From assembly GCA_028284625.1 (NCBI GenBank), contig JANQRH010000028.1, positions 79,289-143,288 of the forward strand: DNA of 64,000 nucleotides, given 5' to 3'. The position numbers and the translations under genes were made by a program. Below the pieces are notes generated by a model. That model was not told where the DNA came from. It worked only from the letters and a program-made list of their open reading frames with translations, and made no database searches. This document shows positions 50,768 to 60,204 of this stretch, one piece after another. The DNA is from Afifellaceae bacterium. Lineage in GTDB: Bacteria; Pseudomonadota; Alphaproteobacteria; Rhizobiales; Afifellaceae. Within the stretch, counting starts at the first letter, position 1; the number at the start of each line of letters is the position of its first letter.

Positions 50768-51640
50768 ATGACGAAACAAAGCCCGGTTCTGGCCGTGGCG
50801 GATGAGGAGCTTTGCGCCGCAGAAAGCGTCGCCCACGCCGATTCCTACGAAGCGATTGAGGGCAGACTTGATTGCGGCCTCCTTATCCTGGCCGATCACG
50901 CCACCAATGTTATTCCGCCCGAATATGGCGATCTCGGTATGCCGGAAGCGGAGCTTGGCCGGCACATTGCCTGCGATATCGGCGTGGGCCCGTTGTCGCG
51001 GGACCTGGCGGATCGTTTGCAGGCTCCGGCTCTTCTCACCACCTTCTCGCGGCTCCTGATCGATCCCAACCGGGGGGAGGACGATCCGACCCTCGTCATG
51101 CGCCTGTCCGATGGCGCGGTGGTGGCCGGCAATGCGCATGTCGATGCCGCCGAGCGGGAGCGGCGGCTCAATCGCTTCTACCGGCCCTACCATGCCGCGA
51201 TCGAGGAAATGATCGACGCGATGCTCGCCACCGGGCGCGCGCCGGCGCTTCTCTCCATCCATTCCTACACGCCGGTCTGGAAGGGCGATCATCGGCCCTG
51301 GCATGCCGGTATTCTGTGGGACCGCGATCCGCGCCTCGCGCTGCCGCTTTTGGACGGCCTTCGCGCCGAGCACGGGCTGAGGGTGGGGAACAACGAACCC
51401 TATGCCGGCTCGCTGAAGCACGACACGATGTATCGCCACGGCACCAAGCGCGGGCTTGCCCATGCGCTTCTTGAAGTGCGTCACGATTTGATCGAGAGCC
51501 CGCCGGGCGTGCTTGAATGGGCGGACCGGCTGGAGCCGCTGATCGGTGATGCGCTTCAGGATCCGACGCTGGGTGAGGTGCAGTTCTACGGATCGACGAC
51601 GGACGACGAAGAGGAATTAGAAGATGCCGCCAATGGATGA
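50768..51640 (+). CDS. N-formylglutamate amidohydrolase
   Basis: A 290-residue member of the N-formylglutamate amidohydrolase (HutG-type) family, which releases formate from formylglutamate in histidine breakdown. Motifs: CGLLILADHATNVIPPEYGDLGMP (metal-site His), RLLIDPNRGEDDPTLVM, RFYRPYHAAIEEMIDAM, LLSIHSYTPVWKG and ALLEVRHDLI. No hut genes are nearby; in alphaproteobacteria this gene travels with DUF1244 and the GapR gene, as here, so a role in general formyl-amino-acid turnover is possible. Confidence 0.92.
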   Translation: MTKQSPVLAVADEELCAAESVAHADSYEAIEGRLDCGLLILADHATNVIPPEYGDLGMPEAELGRHIACDIGVGPLSRDLADRLQAPALLTTFSRLLIDPNRGEDDPTLVMRLSDGAVVAGNAHVDAAERERRLNRFYRPYHAAIEEMIDAMLATGRAPALLSIHSYTPVWKGDHRPWHAGILWDRDPRLALPLLDGLRAEHGLRVGNNEPYAGSLKHDTMYRHGTKRGLAHALLEVRHDLIESPPGVLEWADRLEPLIGDALQDPTLGEVQFYGSTTDDEEELEDAANG

Positions 51641-51932
51641 CGCAACGCGGACGGCGCTGGAGGCGACGGCCTTTCGCCGCCTTGTGGCGCATCTGCGCGA
51701 ACGCAGCGACGTGCAGAATATCGACATGATGAATCTCGCCGGCTTCTGCCGCAACTGCCTGTCGAACTGGTATCGCGAAGCGGCAGAGGCTGAGGGCCTT
51801 GCCCTGAGCAAGGAGGAAAGCCGCGAGATCGTCTACGGCATGCCTTACGAGGTGTGGCGCAAGACCTACCAGACGGAAGCGTCTCCGGAACAGAAGGCAG
51901 CGTTTGAGAAGAGCCATCCGGGCCACAGCTGA
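51624..51932 (+). CDS. DUF1244 family protein
   Basis: A 102-residue DUF1244 protein, helical, with the conserved core AFRRLVAHLRERSDVQNIDMMNLAGFCRNCLSNWYREAAE and VYGMPYEVWRKTYQ. The invariant CxxC (CRNC) may bind metal. It overlaps the amidohydrolase gene by 17 bases and has GAGGAATTAGAAG before its ATG. Structures of relatives exist, but the biological role is unknown. Confidence 0.93.
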   Translation: MPPMDDATRTALEATAFRRLVAHLRERSDVQNIDMMNLAGFCRNCLSNWYREAAEAEGLALSKEESREIVYGMPYEVWRKTYQTEASPEQKAAFEKSHPGHS

Positions 51933-52036
51933 CCTCTGGATATCGAGGATTGTTGGCGGCAGCGTGTTGACGTTTGCCGCGCTCGGAGCGCACCTCGCAG
52001 CAGCCAATGGGGCATCAGTCAGCGAGGAGTGTCGGT

Positions 52037-52306
52037 ATGGCGGAAACGGGCGGCGTAGCCTCAGGTCAGCTCAAATCCTTTGTTGAGCGCATCGAGCGCC
52101 TAGAGGAGGAGAAGAAGGGGATCGCGGACGATATCCGCGACGTCTTTGCGGAAGCCAAGTCGCAGGGCTTCGACACAAAGATCATGCGGCAGGTGATCCG
52201 GCTCAGAAAGAAAGACACAGCCGAGCGGCAGGAAGAAGAAGCGCTGCTGGACCTCTACATGCATGCGCTGGGCATGGTGCCGGAGAGCGCCGCGGAGGCC
52301 GCTTAG
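52037..52306 (+). CDS. gapR: GapR-family DNA-binding protein (DUF2312)
   Basis: An 89-residue protein of the DUF2312 family, whose Caulobacter member GapR is a nucleoid-associated protein that binds overtwisted AT-rich DNA and helps topoisomerases ahead of replication forks and transcription. Core: [50 protein letters not shown], a coiled-coil plus basic helices. GAGGAG upstream of ATG 52037 fixes the start, 21 codons inside the track ORF. Confidence 0.95.
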   Translation: MAETGGVASGQLKSFVERIERLEEEKKGIADDIRDVFAEAKSQGFDTKIMRQVIRLRKKDTAERQEEEALLDLYMHALGMVPESAAEAA

Positions 52307-52307
52307 G

Positions 52308-53159
52308 TCAAGAGAGCCCTGAAGCGCCGGGACGGCTGATCAGGCGCCCCTCGTCATCGAAGCCGAAAATGAGACGCCGGCGCGCAAGCGTGCGCGCCAG
52401 GAGCCAGGCGATCAAGCCGCCGAGCAGACAGCCGGCGAGCATGTCGGAGGCGTAATGCGCGCCGACGAACGGGCGGCTCGCAGCGATCCAAAATCCCAGG
52501 CACAGGAAGATCCACCTCAGCCGCGGAAACAGAAGCGCCAACGCAACGCCGAGCGCCATGCCGGTGGTGGCGTGGCCGGACGGGAAGCTTGCCCAGTCGG
52601 GATCCCAAGCCCAGAAGTCGAAGGCCGTGCTGCCGTGCTCCTCAAAGAGCTTGGGGCGCGCGCGCCCAAGCGCGTATTTGGTGAGGTTGGCAGTGATGCC
52701 CGATATCGCCACGGTGACGAAGACATAAGAAGCGGCCGTCACGCGGACGGCGCGGGTGGCGCGCTCGCGCTTCGGCATGGCGCCGGTATCGAGGAGATGC
52801 GCGATGATCGTCGCTACGCCGGTTGCGATCAGTATCCAGTCGGCCTTGCCGAACTGCGTGAAGAAGCTGAAGAACGCGACGACCGATGGGGGCAGCGTTT
52901 CGCGCCACGCCGGCACAAAGGGATCGGCGACAAGAACAAGCAGCACAAGCGCCGTGGCCGTCAGCGCCAAAGCGCCGGCGGTCTGGAACCGGTCATAGGG
53001 TTGCACGGCAAACCGCAGGTCGCGCCGCCGCTCCGTGAAGAAGCGCCAGGAGCCGGCGATATTGCGCCGTATCGTTTCAAGGCGCGGCTTCGCAAAGGCG
53101 AGCGCGTGCTGAGGATCGGCGGCCGGCCGCGCCGGGGGTCTGTGGAGATCGGTGGACAT
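52308..53159 (-). CDS. PAP2-family phosphatase (lipid phosphatase)
   Basis: A 283-residue integral-membrane PAP2 phosphatase. The three catalytic motifs are intact: KYALGRARP, PSGHATT and SRPFVGAHYASDML, near residues 165-235, between hydrophobic helices. Such enzymes dephosphorylate undecaprenyl pyrophosphate, phosphatidate or lipid A phosphates at the outer face of the inner membrane. The N-terminal 60 residues are soluble and basic. It lies next to two peptidoglycan genes, which leans toward an envelope-lipid role such as undecaprenyl phosphate recycling. Confidence 0.9.
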   Translation of the reverse strand: MSTDLHRPPARPAADPQHALAFAKPRLETIRRNIAGSWRFFTERRRDLRFAVQPYDRFQTAGALALTATALVLLVLVADPFVPAWRETLPPSVVAFFSFFTQFGKADWILIATGVATIIAHLLDTGAMPKRERATRAVRVTAASYVFVTVAISGITANLTKYALGRARPKLFEEHGSTAFDFWAWDPDWASFPSGHATTGMALGVALALLFPRLRWIFLCLGFWIAASRPFVGAHYASDMLAGCLLGGLIAWLLARTLARRRLIFGFDDEGRLISRPGASGLS

Positions 53160-53213
53160 GACCGCTGCTGGAGATAGCAGGCGTGGCAGGGCCCGGTCGA
53201 CCCGGCTGGGGCG

Positions 53214-54890
53214 CTATTCGATCAGCCCAGCGAAGAGGCGGAGGAAGAAGCCGCGCTCATCGTTCGCCTTCCCGCGCTCAGCAACCTCGAAATGGTCGAT
53301 GGGCAGGTCAGGTGCATCGCCGAGCACGGAAGCCTCGCTGGTGACCGTTGGTGCTTTGTAGATGTCCGACGCATCGTGCGCCGGCACGGGCATGGCCAGG
53401 CTTGCGAATTGCGGATCGTGGGTCTCGTAGGTCGCCGGCGTCGCGATGAGGCCGCGCATGGCGTCCTGATCGGCGCTGTAGCTCGGCACGCCATCCGGGG
53501 CGATAACAACGCCTGACGTGGAGGCTGCGGTCAGTTGTTGCGGTGCGGGCTTGCCACCACGCATCGCAGCAAAGGCGGCGATCACGGCGCGGTCCTCTTC
53601 AGACGGCAGCTCCTCAAGTGCCGCAAAGGCGCGCGCGATCGGATCATCGGTTGCAGCTTGCGAAGGCGTGGCTTGCTGCGGCTCATCCGTGAGGGCGGCG
53701 AAGCTGCCAACGGGAAGCGGCTCATCGGTCGTGCCGCCGGCGACGAGGCTGGCGGCCAGGAAGACCGGGTCGGGGCGCGCCTTTGGTTTGGGCGGCGCGT
53801 AGGCCAGCGTCGCCATCATGCGGGCGTCCGCCGGGGTAACGGTGGTCGGCGCCGGGAGGCTTTCCGATACGGGCGCAGGCGCGACTTCGGCGATCGCAAG
53901 CTCCGCCTCTGTGCTGGGCCGTGCGCGGGGACGGCGCGGCTCCAGACCGTCATCGGTTGCGGCGATCAGCGGCTCACCGGCCGGCTGCGCCGGGATCGGC
54001 GCCTCGGCTTCGCCGGTCGCTCCACTTTCGCCGTCACCCGGGAACACGCGCTTCAGCCAAGCGCGCATGCCGCCGCGTTGTTTCTCGGTCGCCGCCGTTT
54101 CGGCGCCCGTGCGGTCGACATTCTCCGGCTCGCTTGTGTCCAGGTAGGCAAGTGTGGTGCTGCTGGAGGATGCCCGGCGCAGCTTGGCCACCGCCCGCTC
54201 ATAGCCCGGTAGCGGATTGCCGTCGGAGGGCAGATGCAGTGTTTCGCCGTTCGGGAAAAGGGCCAGCAATTGCTTGCGCGACATGCGCGGCCAGGCGCGG
54301 ACGCTGCCGGTATCGAGATGCACGAAGGGCGAGCCGGAACTCGGGTAATAACCGACGCCGCCGCCCTGTTTCTTCATGGCGATGCGGCGCAGCTTCTTGA
54401 TGGGAACATCGGGGATGTAGAAATCCAACGCCTTGCCGCGCGTGTGCTGGCTGTTCTTGGCGACGCCGCGGCCACGCTTGCGCAACATGGCGTTGGTCTT
54501 TGGCGAGCGGTAAGCGGAGACGACGTGGATGTAGTCTTTGGCGCGCGCCTCCTTGTAAACCTCCCACACGAGATCAAGGAGCTCGGGGTCGATGCGAGTC
54601 GATTCCTCTTTGCGCCAGTCGCGCAGAAAATGGTTGATCCGCTCCAGTTCCCTGCGGTCGTAGCGGCCGTTGCGCTTGAAAGTGAATTCGCCGCGCTCGC
54701 CGGTATGGCCGAAATAGAGCTTGAGTGTGCGGTTGCCCTCGCGAGCGTCAGCCGGGCCAAACGGCATTGCCACCAAAATGGAAAGCACCAATCCGGTCGC
54801 CAAACCGACGCAAGAGCCGATCGACAATGGCGCGGCGGATGGTTTCAAAATGCAGTCGCCCTTCTTCCAGGTGTCGCCCGGCCCTGGCAC
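53214..54890 (-). CDS. DUF882 / M15-like peptidase with long disordered tail
   Basis: A 558-residue envelope protein. After an N-terminal hydrophobic segment (GLATGLVLSILVAMPFGPADA) comes a DUF882/M15-type domain (residues ~55-230) with zinc-ligand motifs SQHTRGKALD and FVHLDTG, as in YcbK and D,D-carboxypeptidase-like proteins. The remaining ~320 residues are proline-, alanine- and acid-rich and look disordered. The exact start is open: the track Met or a downstream TTG before KPSAAP. Adjacent to the L,D-transpeptidase, so probably in peptidoglycan trimming. Confidence 0.87.
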   Translation of the reverse strand: MPGPGDTWKKGDCILKPSAAPLSIGSCVGLATGLVLSILVAMPFGPADAREGNRTLKLYFGHTGERGEFTFKRNGRYDRRELERINHFLRDWRKEESTRIDPELLDLVWEVYKEARAKDYIHVVSAYRSPKTNAMLRKRGRGVAKNSQHTRGKALDFYIPDVPIKKLRRIAMKKQGGGVGYYPSSGSPFVHLDTGSVRAWPRMSRKQLLALFPNGETLHLPSDGNPLPGYERAVAKLRRASSSSTTLAYLDTSEPENVDRTGAETAATEKQRGGMRAWLKRVFPGDGESGATGEAEAPIPAQPAGEPLIAATDDGLEPRRPRARPSTEAELAIAEVAPAPVSESLPAPTTVTPADARMMATLAYAPPKPKARPDPVFLAASLVAGGTTDEPLPVGSFAALTDEPQQATPSQAATDDPIARAFAALEELPSEEDRAVIAAFAAMRGGKPAPQQLTAASTSGVVIAPDGVPSYSADQDAMRGLIATPATYETHDPQFASLAMPVPAHDASDIYKAPTVTSEASVLGDAPDLPIDHFEVAERGKANDERGFFLRLFAGLIE

Positions 54891-55003
54891 CCGCAGCGCA
54901 AATCGTGGCGTAGTTTGCTTAACCCGGACTTAAGAAGTGGGTTATGGCAGAAATGCGGCGTTTTCAATGGCGCGGACGGGCGAATCGGACCCCGGCTATC
55001 GAC

Positions 55004-56671
55004 CTAGGAACCTAGGAATTCCGTCATTTTGCGGTCGTAGCCGTAAATATCCTCAAAGCGGCTGAGCTCTCCGTCCGCCGCCACGGCGGTGGTGAAGTAG
55101 CTCAAATGCACGGGAACCGGGCTGTCGAGGTTCACGCGGCGCTCCTTGCCGCCATAGAGGCGCTCAATGCGCGACGCATTCCACTCAGGGGCGGCCACCG
55201 GCAGGATGGCGGCGGCGAAATCCAAAGGATTCTGCACTCTGACGCAGCCATGGGAGTAGGCACGCCGGTCACGCTTGAAGAGCGATTTGGACGGCGTGTC
55301 ATGCAGGTAGACGGAATGCTGGTTGGGGAACATGAACTTGATGCGCCCCAGCGCGTTGTGGGAACCGGGCGTCTGCCGCACGCGCACCGAGCGCGGATTG
55401 ACCGCGTGCCAGTTGACGCTTCCCGGATGGACCAACCGCATGCGGCCCTTGATGTTGGCCAGCACCTGGTAACCATGCCGTGCGAAATAGCCGTGGGGAT
55501 TGGCGCGGATCGACGGCATCATCTCGTTCTTTAGGATCGACACCGGCACGTTCCAGTACGGATTGACCACGATATGGTCGATGGCGTGGGAGAAGGTCGG
55601 GGTCGGATTGCGCGGCTTGCCGACGACCACGCGGGTCTCGTGGACGACGTCGCCATCGTCGAACACCCGCGTCTTGAATTCCGGCACATTCACCAGGACG
55701 TGGAACGCGCCGAGGTCGCTCGGCATCCAACGCCAGCGCTCCATGTTGGCAAGGATGGAGGCGATGTCCTCTTCGCGGCTGCGGCCATTGAGCGCTAGCA
55801 GCGTCTGCGGGCCGACAATGCCGTCGACGCTGAGCCCGTTCTCCTCCTGGAAGGCCCTGACGGCTTCCTCGAGCGTTTCGTCGTAAAGTGTCGCGGCGGT
55901 ATCTGCCGGTAGGGCGACATCGAGGCGCTCGCGCAGCAGCGCGACGCGCTCGTCGCTTCTGCCGGGCTTCAACATCTTGCCGTCCGGCACGACGATCCGG
56001 TTGTCCTCTTCACCAAGCGCGCGCAGGTCGGCGAGCTTCGCCTTCAGCGCCCGGTACTGCGGATGCTGCGGCTCGTAGCGGTGGAGCGCCATGTCCACCG
56101 ACGGCGCTTGTGACAGTTCGGTCAGTATGGCGGCGATCTCGGGGCGCTGCGGCTCAAGCGTGATCAGGCGGCTGATATCGGTGGGCTTGATGCGGCCAGA
56201 CGAGAGGTGCGTGACGAACCGCGCAACCGCGAGGCTGAACTCCACATCGGCATGGCCGAGGCGCTTGGAATTGTAGTAGCGCCGGTCCGCAACATGCGGC
56301 GTTGCGTATTCATCGGGGTCGAGGCCGAGGCTCGCAGCGCCGGCGATGCGGCGCTTGAGGGCGATCAGTTGCGCGGAGACGTCGCTGCCGTTGAACCAGA
56401 GCGGGCGGTAGCCGCGCGCTTCGTAGAAGGACGAGACGTCTGCCAGGATCGCCTGCTCAAGGGCGTTGCGGCTCTTGTCGGTTGCCTCTAGCGCCGCTTC
56501 AATAGCGCCAAGCTTCGCGGCGGAGGCGCGGGCGAACTGGCTCCCCGTGCTGCCCATCTCCAATGCAGCAGCCGGCAAGGCCGCCATCGAAAAAGCACCA
56601 AGCAGAAGTGCGACTCGCAGCACCTTCATCCGTCTTATCATCCCTGCTTTGACCAGCCCGCAGCCCCGCAT
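55004..56671 (-). CDS. L,D-transpeptidase (YcbB/LdtD-like) with peptidoglycan-binding domain
   Basis: A 555-residue periplasmic L,D-transpeptidase that makes 3-3 peptidoglycan cross-links. Signal peptide near residues 15-37 (VLRVALLLGAFSMAALPAAA); scaffold domain to ~250; PG-binding motif ETLEEAVRAFQEENGLSVDGIVGPQT near 280; YkuD catalytic domain 310-500 with HAIDHIVVNPYWNVP and the active site YSHGCVRVQNP (catalytic His, Cys, Arg). Length and order match YcbB. The start could also be Met11 or Met15. Upstream of and co-directional with the DUF882 gene. Confidence 0.94.
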   Translation of the reverse strand: MRGCGLVKAGMIRRMKVLRVALLLGAFSMAALPAAALEMGSTGSQFARASAAKLGAIEAALEATDKSRNALEQAILADVSSFYEARGYRPLWFNGSDVSAQLIALKRRIAGAASLGLDPDEYATPHVADRRYYNSKRLGHADVEFSLAVARFVTHLSSGRIKPTDISRLITLEPQRPEIAAILTELSQAPSVDMALHRYEPQHPQYRALKAKLADLRALGEEDNRIVVPDGKMLKPGRSDERVALLRERLDVALPADTAATLYDETLEEAVRAFQEENGLSVDGIVGPQTLLALNGRSREEDIASILANMERWRWMPSDLGAFHVLVNVPEFKTRVFDDGDVVHETRVVVGKPRNPTPTFSHAIDHIVVNPYWNVPVSILKNEMMPSIRANPHGYFARHGYQVLANIKGRMRLVHPGSVNWHAVNPRSVRVRQTPGSHNALGRIKFMFPNQHSVYLHDTPSKSLFKRDRRAYSHGCVRVQNPLDFAAAILPVAAPEWNASRIERLYGGKERRVNLDSPVPVHLSYFTTAVAADGELSRFEDIYGYDRKMTEFLGS

Positions 56672-56686
56672 CGGGGTCTCTCAACG

Positions 56687-58165
56687 CTACGATGCGGCCG
56701 GCTCGCCCACGGCGATTCCGTAGTCTCGGACCTTCCGATACAAAGTCGATCGCCCAATACCCAGGCGTCGAGCGACTTCGCTCATTCGCCCGCTGTAATG
56801 GTCGATCGCGAAGCGAATGACTTCCTCTTCCAGCTTCTGGATCGACCGCATTTCACCGCAATCGTCCAAAAGCTGGGTGAGACCATATCGCGCCGCGGCC
56901 GGGGAGTCAGCGAGCGGAGCGGCGGCGGTGGGATATTCGCCGGGAAACTGTCCCTGAACTGCAACACCGGCGGGTGCCGATGGAGCCTCGGCCTGATCCG
57001 TGGCTGTGGAAAGATCGTCGGCACCGGGATTGCGGGCAGCGATCAACGGAAATTCACGAACCGTGATTTCCGCGCCTTGGCAAAGCATGATCGCGCGGAA
57101 GACGGCGTGCTCCAGCTCGCGGATGTTGCCGGGCCAGGCGTCGGCGGCCAGCAGCGCCATGGCTGTCGGGGAGAGGCCGGTTACGAAGGAGCGGCCGGCT
57201 TCCGGCGCCAGCCGCGCGAGGAAACTCCGGGCGAGGTCGGGGATATCCGACCGGCGCTCGCGGAGTGGCGGCAGCCAGATCGGCAGGACATTGAGGTGAT
57301 AGAAGAGCGCCTCGTCGAAGGCCCCTTCGGAGACGAGGTCGATCAGGCGGCGGCTGGTCGCGGCGATCAGCCGAATGTCGCTGAGATGCCGGCGGCCGGA
57401 GGATGCTGCACCGGCCTCCTGCTCGTTGAGGAGTTCCGCGAGGCGGCGCTGCATGTCCGCCGGCAGCGCGCCGATCTCGTCCAGGAAGAGCGTGCCGCCG
57501 CCGGCCTCAGAAGACGCCGAGAGGATGTGCTCCAATGCGCTTTGGTCCGCCTGGCTGCAGTCGATCCTTACGAAGGAGCGGCCGCGGCGGGCGCTTGAGC
57601 CGTGAATGGCGCGCGCCAATAGCGCCTTGCCGGTGCCGTGCTCGCCCTCGATCAGCACGGGGGTACGGGAGCGCGCGGCGCGCTCCGCCAGCCGCTGAAC
57701 GCGCTCCATGGACGATGATTGCATGACGATGTCGCTGAGGCCGAGCGCGCCGGAGCGACTTAGGCGCATGCGCAGAACCTCGCTTTCCAGCGCGCCGATC
57801 CTCAGAGCATTGGTCAGAGAGGCACGCAGGCGATCGGGCGCAGCCGGCTTGAGGAGAAAGTCGAAGGCGCCGGCACGCATGGCAGCGACGCCGGCATCGG
57901 CACCGCCGGGCGCGGCTTGGACGATGACCGGCGGGGCGGAGGACCGGCGCGTCAGACGATCCAGCACCGCCATGCCGTCAAGGTCAGGCATGACGAGATC
58001 GACGATCATTGCGGCGATGGGCGGTGCGTCGGCGCGGGCGAAGCGGGCAAGCGCGGCTTCGCCGCTCGTCACGGTCTCCGTGTGGTGTCCCAAGCTTCGG
58101 ACGATGTCTTCAACATGACGGCATTCGGAAGGATCGTCATCGACGACCAGGACATGAACTGCCAT
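56687..58165 (-). CDS. NtrC-type response regulator lacking the GAFTGA motif
   Basis: A 492-residue response regulator with three domains: receiver (1-~115, phospho-acceptor D56 in MIVDLVMPD, switch K106), AAA+ domain (~135-370, Walker A EGEHGTGKA, Walker B GGTLFLDEIGALP, R-finger-side LPPLRERRSDIPDLARSFL) and a Fis-type helix-turn-helix (MSEVARRLGIGRSTLYRKVRDYG). Where sigma-54 activators have GAFTGA, this protein has only IDCSQADQSALEHILSASSE, so it probably cannot contact sigma-54 and acts as a sigma-70 regulator or repressor. No histidine kinase is adjacent. It is divergent from pepF across 130 bases. Confidence 0.92.
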   Translation of the reverse strand: MAVHVLVVDDDPSECRHVEDIVRSLGHHTETVTSGEAALARFARADAPPIAAMIVDLVMPDLDGMAVLDRLTRRSSAPPVIVQAAPGGADAGVAAMRAGAFDFLLKPAAPDRLRASLTNALRIGALESEVLRMRLSRSGALGLSDIVMQSSSMERVQRLAERAARSRTPVLIEGEHGTGKALLARAIHGSSARRGRSFVRIDCSQADQSALEHILSASSEAGGGTLFLDEIGALPADMQRRLAELLNEQEAGAASSGRRHLSDIRLIAATSRRLIDLVSEGAFDEALFYHLNVLPIWLPPLRERRSDIPDLARSFLARLAPEAGRSFVTGLSPTAMALLAADAWPGNIRELEHAVFRAIMLCQGAEITVREFPLIAARNPGADDLSTATDQAEAPSAPAGVAVQGQFPGEYPTAAAPLADSPAAARYGLTQLLDDCGEMRSIQKLEEEVIRFAIDHYSGRMSEVARRLGIGRSTLYRKVRDYGIAVGEPAAS

Positions 58166-58295
58166 ATCACCTTCCGAGAGAATCCGCTGGGCGACGCCGG
58201 AGCCGCGTGAAGTGCTGCTTGTCTTTCGAAAGCACTTTCGGTCGTTGCGGTTAAGATCGTGTTAGCGCTGGCAAAAGTGTCTGGCGCGGCAGGCG

Positions 58296-60149
58296 GTGCG
58301 GATGTGTGACGAGGAGGCAGGTTTGGCCGGCACGGCAGAACGCATGAGCGAGCAATCGGGAGAGCTGGGTGCTCTGCCGGAATGGGATCTGTCGGACCTC
58401 TATCCGGCGATGGATGCGCCGGAGGTGGAGCGCGACCTCAAGGCGATTGCCTCAAAGAGCACCGCTTTCCAGGACCGCTACAAGGGTAAGCTTTCGGCGT
58501 TGACCAATGACGCCGGAGGCGGCGACGCGCTTGGCGAGGCGATTGCCGAATACGAAGACATCCAGGAGCGCCTCGGCCGGCTCGCGAGCTTTGCTCACCT
58601 TGTCTATGTCGGCGATACGACCGACGCGGCGCGCGCCAAGTTCTTCGGCGACGTGCGGGAGCGGCTGACCACAATCTCCACCGATCTTCTGTTCTTCGAG
58701 CTGGAGCTCAATCGGCTTGATGAGGACGTGATCGAGAAGGCGATGGGCGCGGCGAAGCTCGCCGCCTATCGCCCATGGATCGACGACCTTCGGCTGGAGC
58801 GTCCGCATCAGCTCGATGATACGATCGAGCGGCTCTTCCACGAAAAGTCCGTCACCGGCCGGGCGGCCTGGAACCGGCTTTTTGACGAGACGCTGGCGGA
58901 GCTCCGCTTCGACATCGACGGTGAGAGCCTGGCGCTGGAGCCGACGCTCAACCGTCTGGTCGACCCGGACGAAGCGACCCGCAAAAAGGCGGCCGAAGCG
59001 CTGGTGGCGACATTCAGCGACAATCTGCGCCTCTTCACCCACATCACCAACGTGCTCGCCAAAGACAAGGCGATTTCCGATGAATGGCGCAGCTTCACGG
59101 ACGTGGCGGGTTCGCGTCACCTCGCCAACCGCGTCGAGCCGGAGGTGGTCGACGCGCTGGTGGAGGCGGTGCGCGACGCCTATCCGCGGCTTTCGCATCG
59201 CTATTACGCGTTGAAGGCGCGCTGGATGGGCAAGTCGCAGCTTGAGTTCTGGGATCGCAACGCGCCGCTGCCGGAGACCATCGACCGGCGAATCGGATGG
59301 GACGAGGCGCGCGATACCGTGCTCACCGCCTATGGCGGATTCGCGCCGGAGATGGCCGACATTGCCAAGCGCTTCTTCGACGAAAGCTGGATCGACGCGC
59401 CGACGCGTCCGGGAAAGGCGCCGGGCGCGTTCGCGCATCCCACCGTCCCGTCGGCACATCCCTATGTGCTGCTCAACTATCAGGGCAAGCCGCGCGACGT
59501 CATGACGTTGGCGCATGAGCTTGGGCACGGCGTGCATCAGACGCTCGCCGCCGATCAGGGCCTGCTTCTGTCACAGACGCCGCTGACGCTGGCGGAAACA
59601 GCGAGCGTCTTCGGCGAGATGCTGACCTTCCGCGCATTGCTCGCCCGTGCATCGGACCCGACGGAGCGCAAGGTCATGCTGGCCTCCAAGGTGGAGGACA
59701 TGATCAACACGGTCGTGCGGCAGATCGCGTTCTACGTCTTTGAGCGCAAGGTGCATCTGGAGCGGCGTAACGGCGAACTCACCGCGGACCGGCTCGGTGA
59801 GATATGGACGGAGGTGCAGGCGGAGAGCCTCGGTCCCGCGATCCGTCTCGGCCCCGGCTACGAGACGTTCTGGACCTACATCCCGCACTTCATCCACGCA
59901 CCGTTTTATGTCTACGCCTATGCCTTCGGCGATTGTCTGGTGAACTCGCTCTACGCCGTCTACGAGGAGGCGGAGAGCGGTTTTCAGGACAAGTATTTCG
60001 CCATGCTGAAAGCCGGCGGCTCCAAGAGACACAAGGAGCTTCTGGCGCCCTTTGGTCTGGACGCGAGCGATCCCGGCTTCTGGCAGATGGGGCTGGCGGT
60101 GATCGAAGAGCTGATCACCGAGCTGGAGGCGATGGAGCAAGCGTCGTAG
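58296..60149 (+). CDS. pepF: Oligoendopeptidase F (M3 metallopeptidase)
   Basis: A ~610-residue cytoplasmic zinc peptidase of family M3. The HExxH zinc motif is TLAHELGHGVHQTLAA, with the third ligand in TLAETASVFGEML; the N-terminal PepF domain begins LPEWDLSDLYPAMDAPEVERDL. Start choice is open: GTG 58296 (track), ATG 58302, or TTG 58323, which alone has a strong GAGGAGG five bases upstream. It degrades short peptides from protein turnover. Downstream ABC1 kinase and hydrolase genes follow on the same strand. Confidence 0.95.
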   Translation: MRMCDEEAGLAGTAERMSEQSGELGALPEWDLSDLYPAMDAPEVERDLKAIASKSTAFQDRYKGKLSALTNDAGGGDALGEAIAEYEDIQERLGRLASFAHLVYVGDTTDAARAKFFGDVRERLTTISTDLLFFELELNRLDEDVIEKAMGAAKLAAYRPWIDDLRLERPHQLDDTIERLFHEKSVTGRAAWNRLFDETLAELRFDIDGESLALEPTLNRLVDPDEATRKKAAEALVATFSDNLRLFTHITNVLAKDKAISDEWRSFTDVAGSRHLANRVEPEVVDALVEAVRDAYPRLSHRYYALKARWMGKSQLEFWDRNAPLPETIDRRIGWDEARDTVLTAYGGFAPEMADIAKRFFDESWIDAPTRPGKAPGAFAHPTVPSAHPYVLLNYQGKPRDVMTLAHELGHGVHQTLAADQGLLLSQTPLTLAETASVFGEMLTFRALLARASDPTERKVMLASKVEDMINTVVRQIAFYVFERKVHLERRNGELTADRLGEIWTEVQAESLGPAIRLGPGYETFWTYIPHFIHAPFYVYAYAFGDCLVNSLYAVYEEAESGFQDKYFAMLKAGGSKRHKELLAPFGLDASDPGFWQMGLAVIEELITELEAMEQAS

Positions 60150-60204
60150 CGGGCTGAGCCCGGCGGCAAGCCGCCCGGTTGCTTTTGTCCTCCAGCAGGC
60201 CCAA

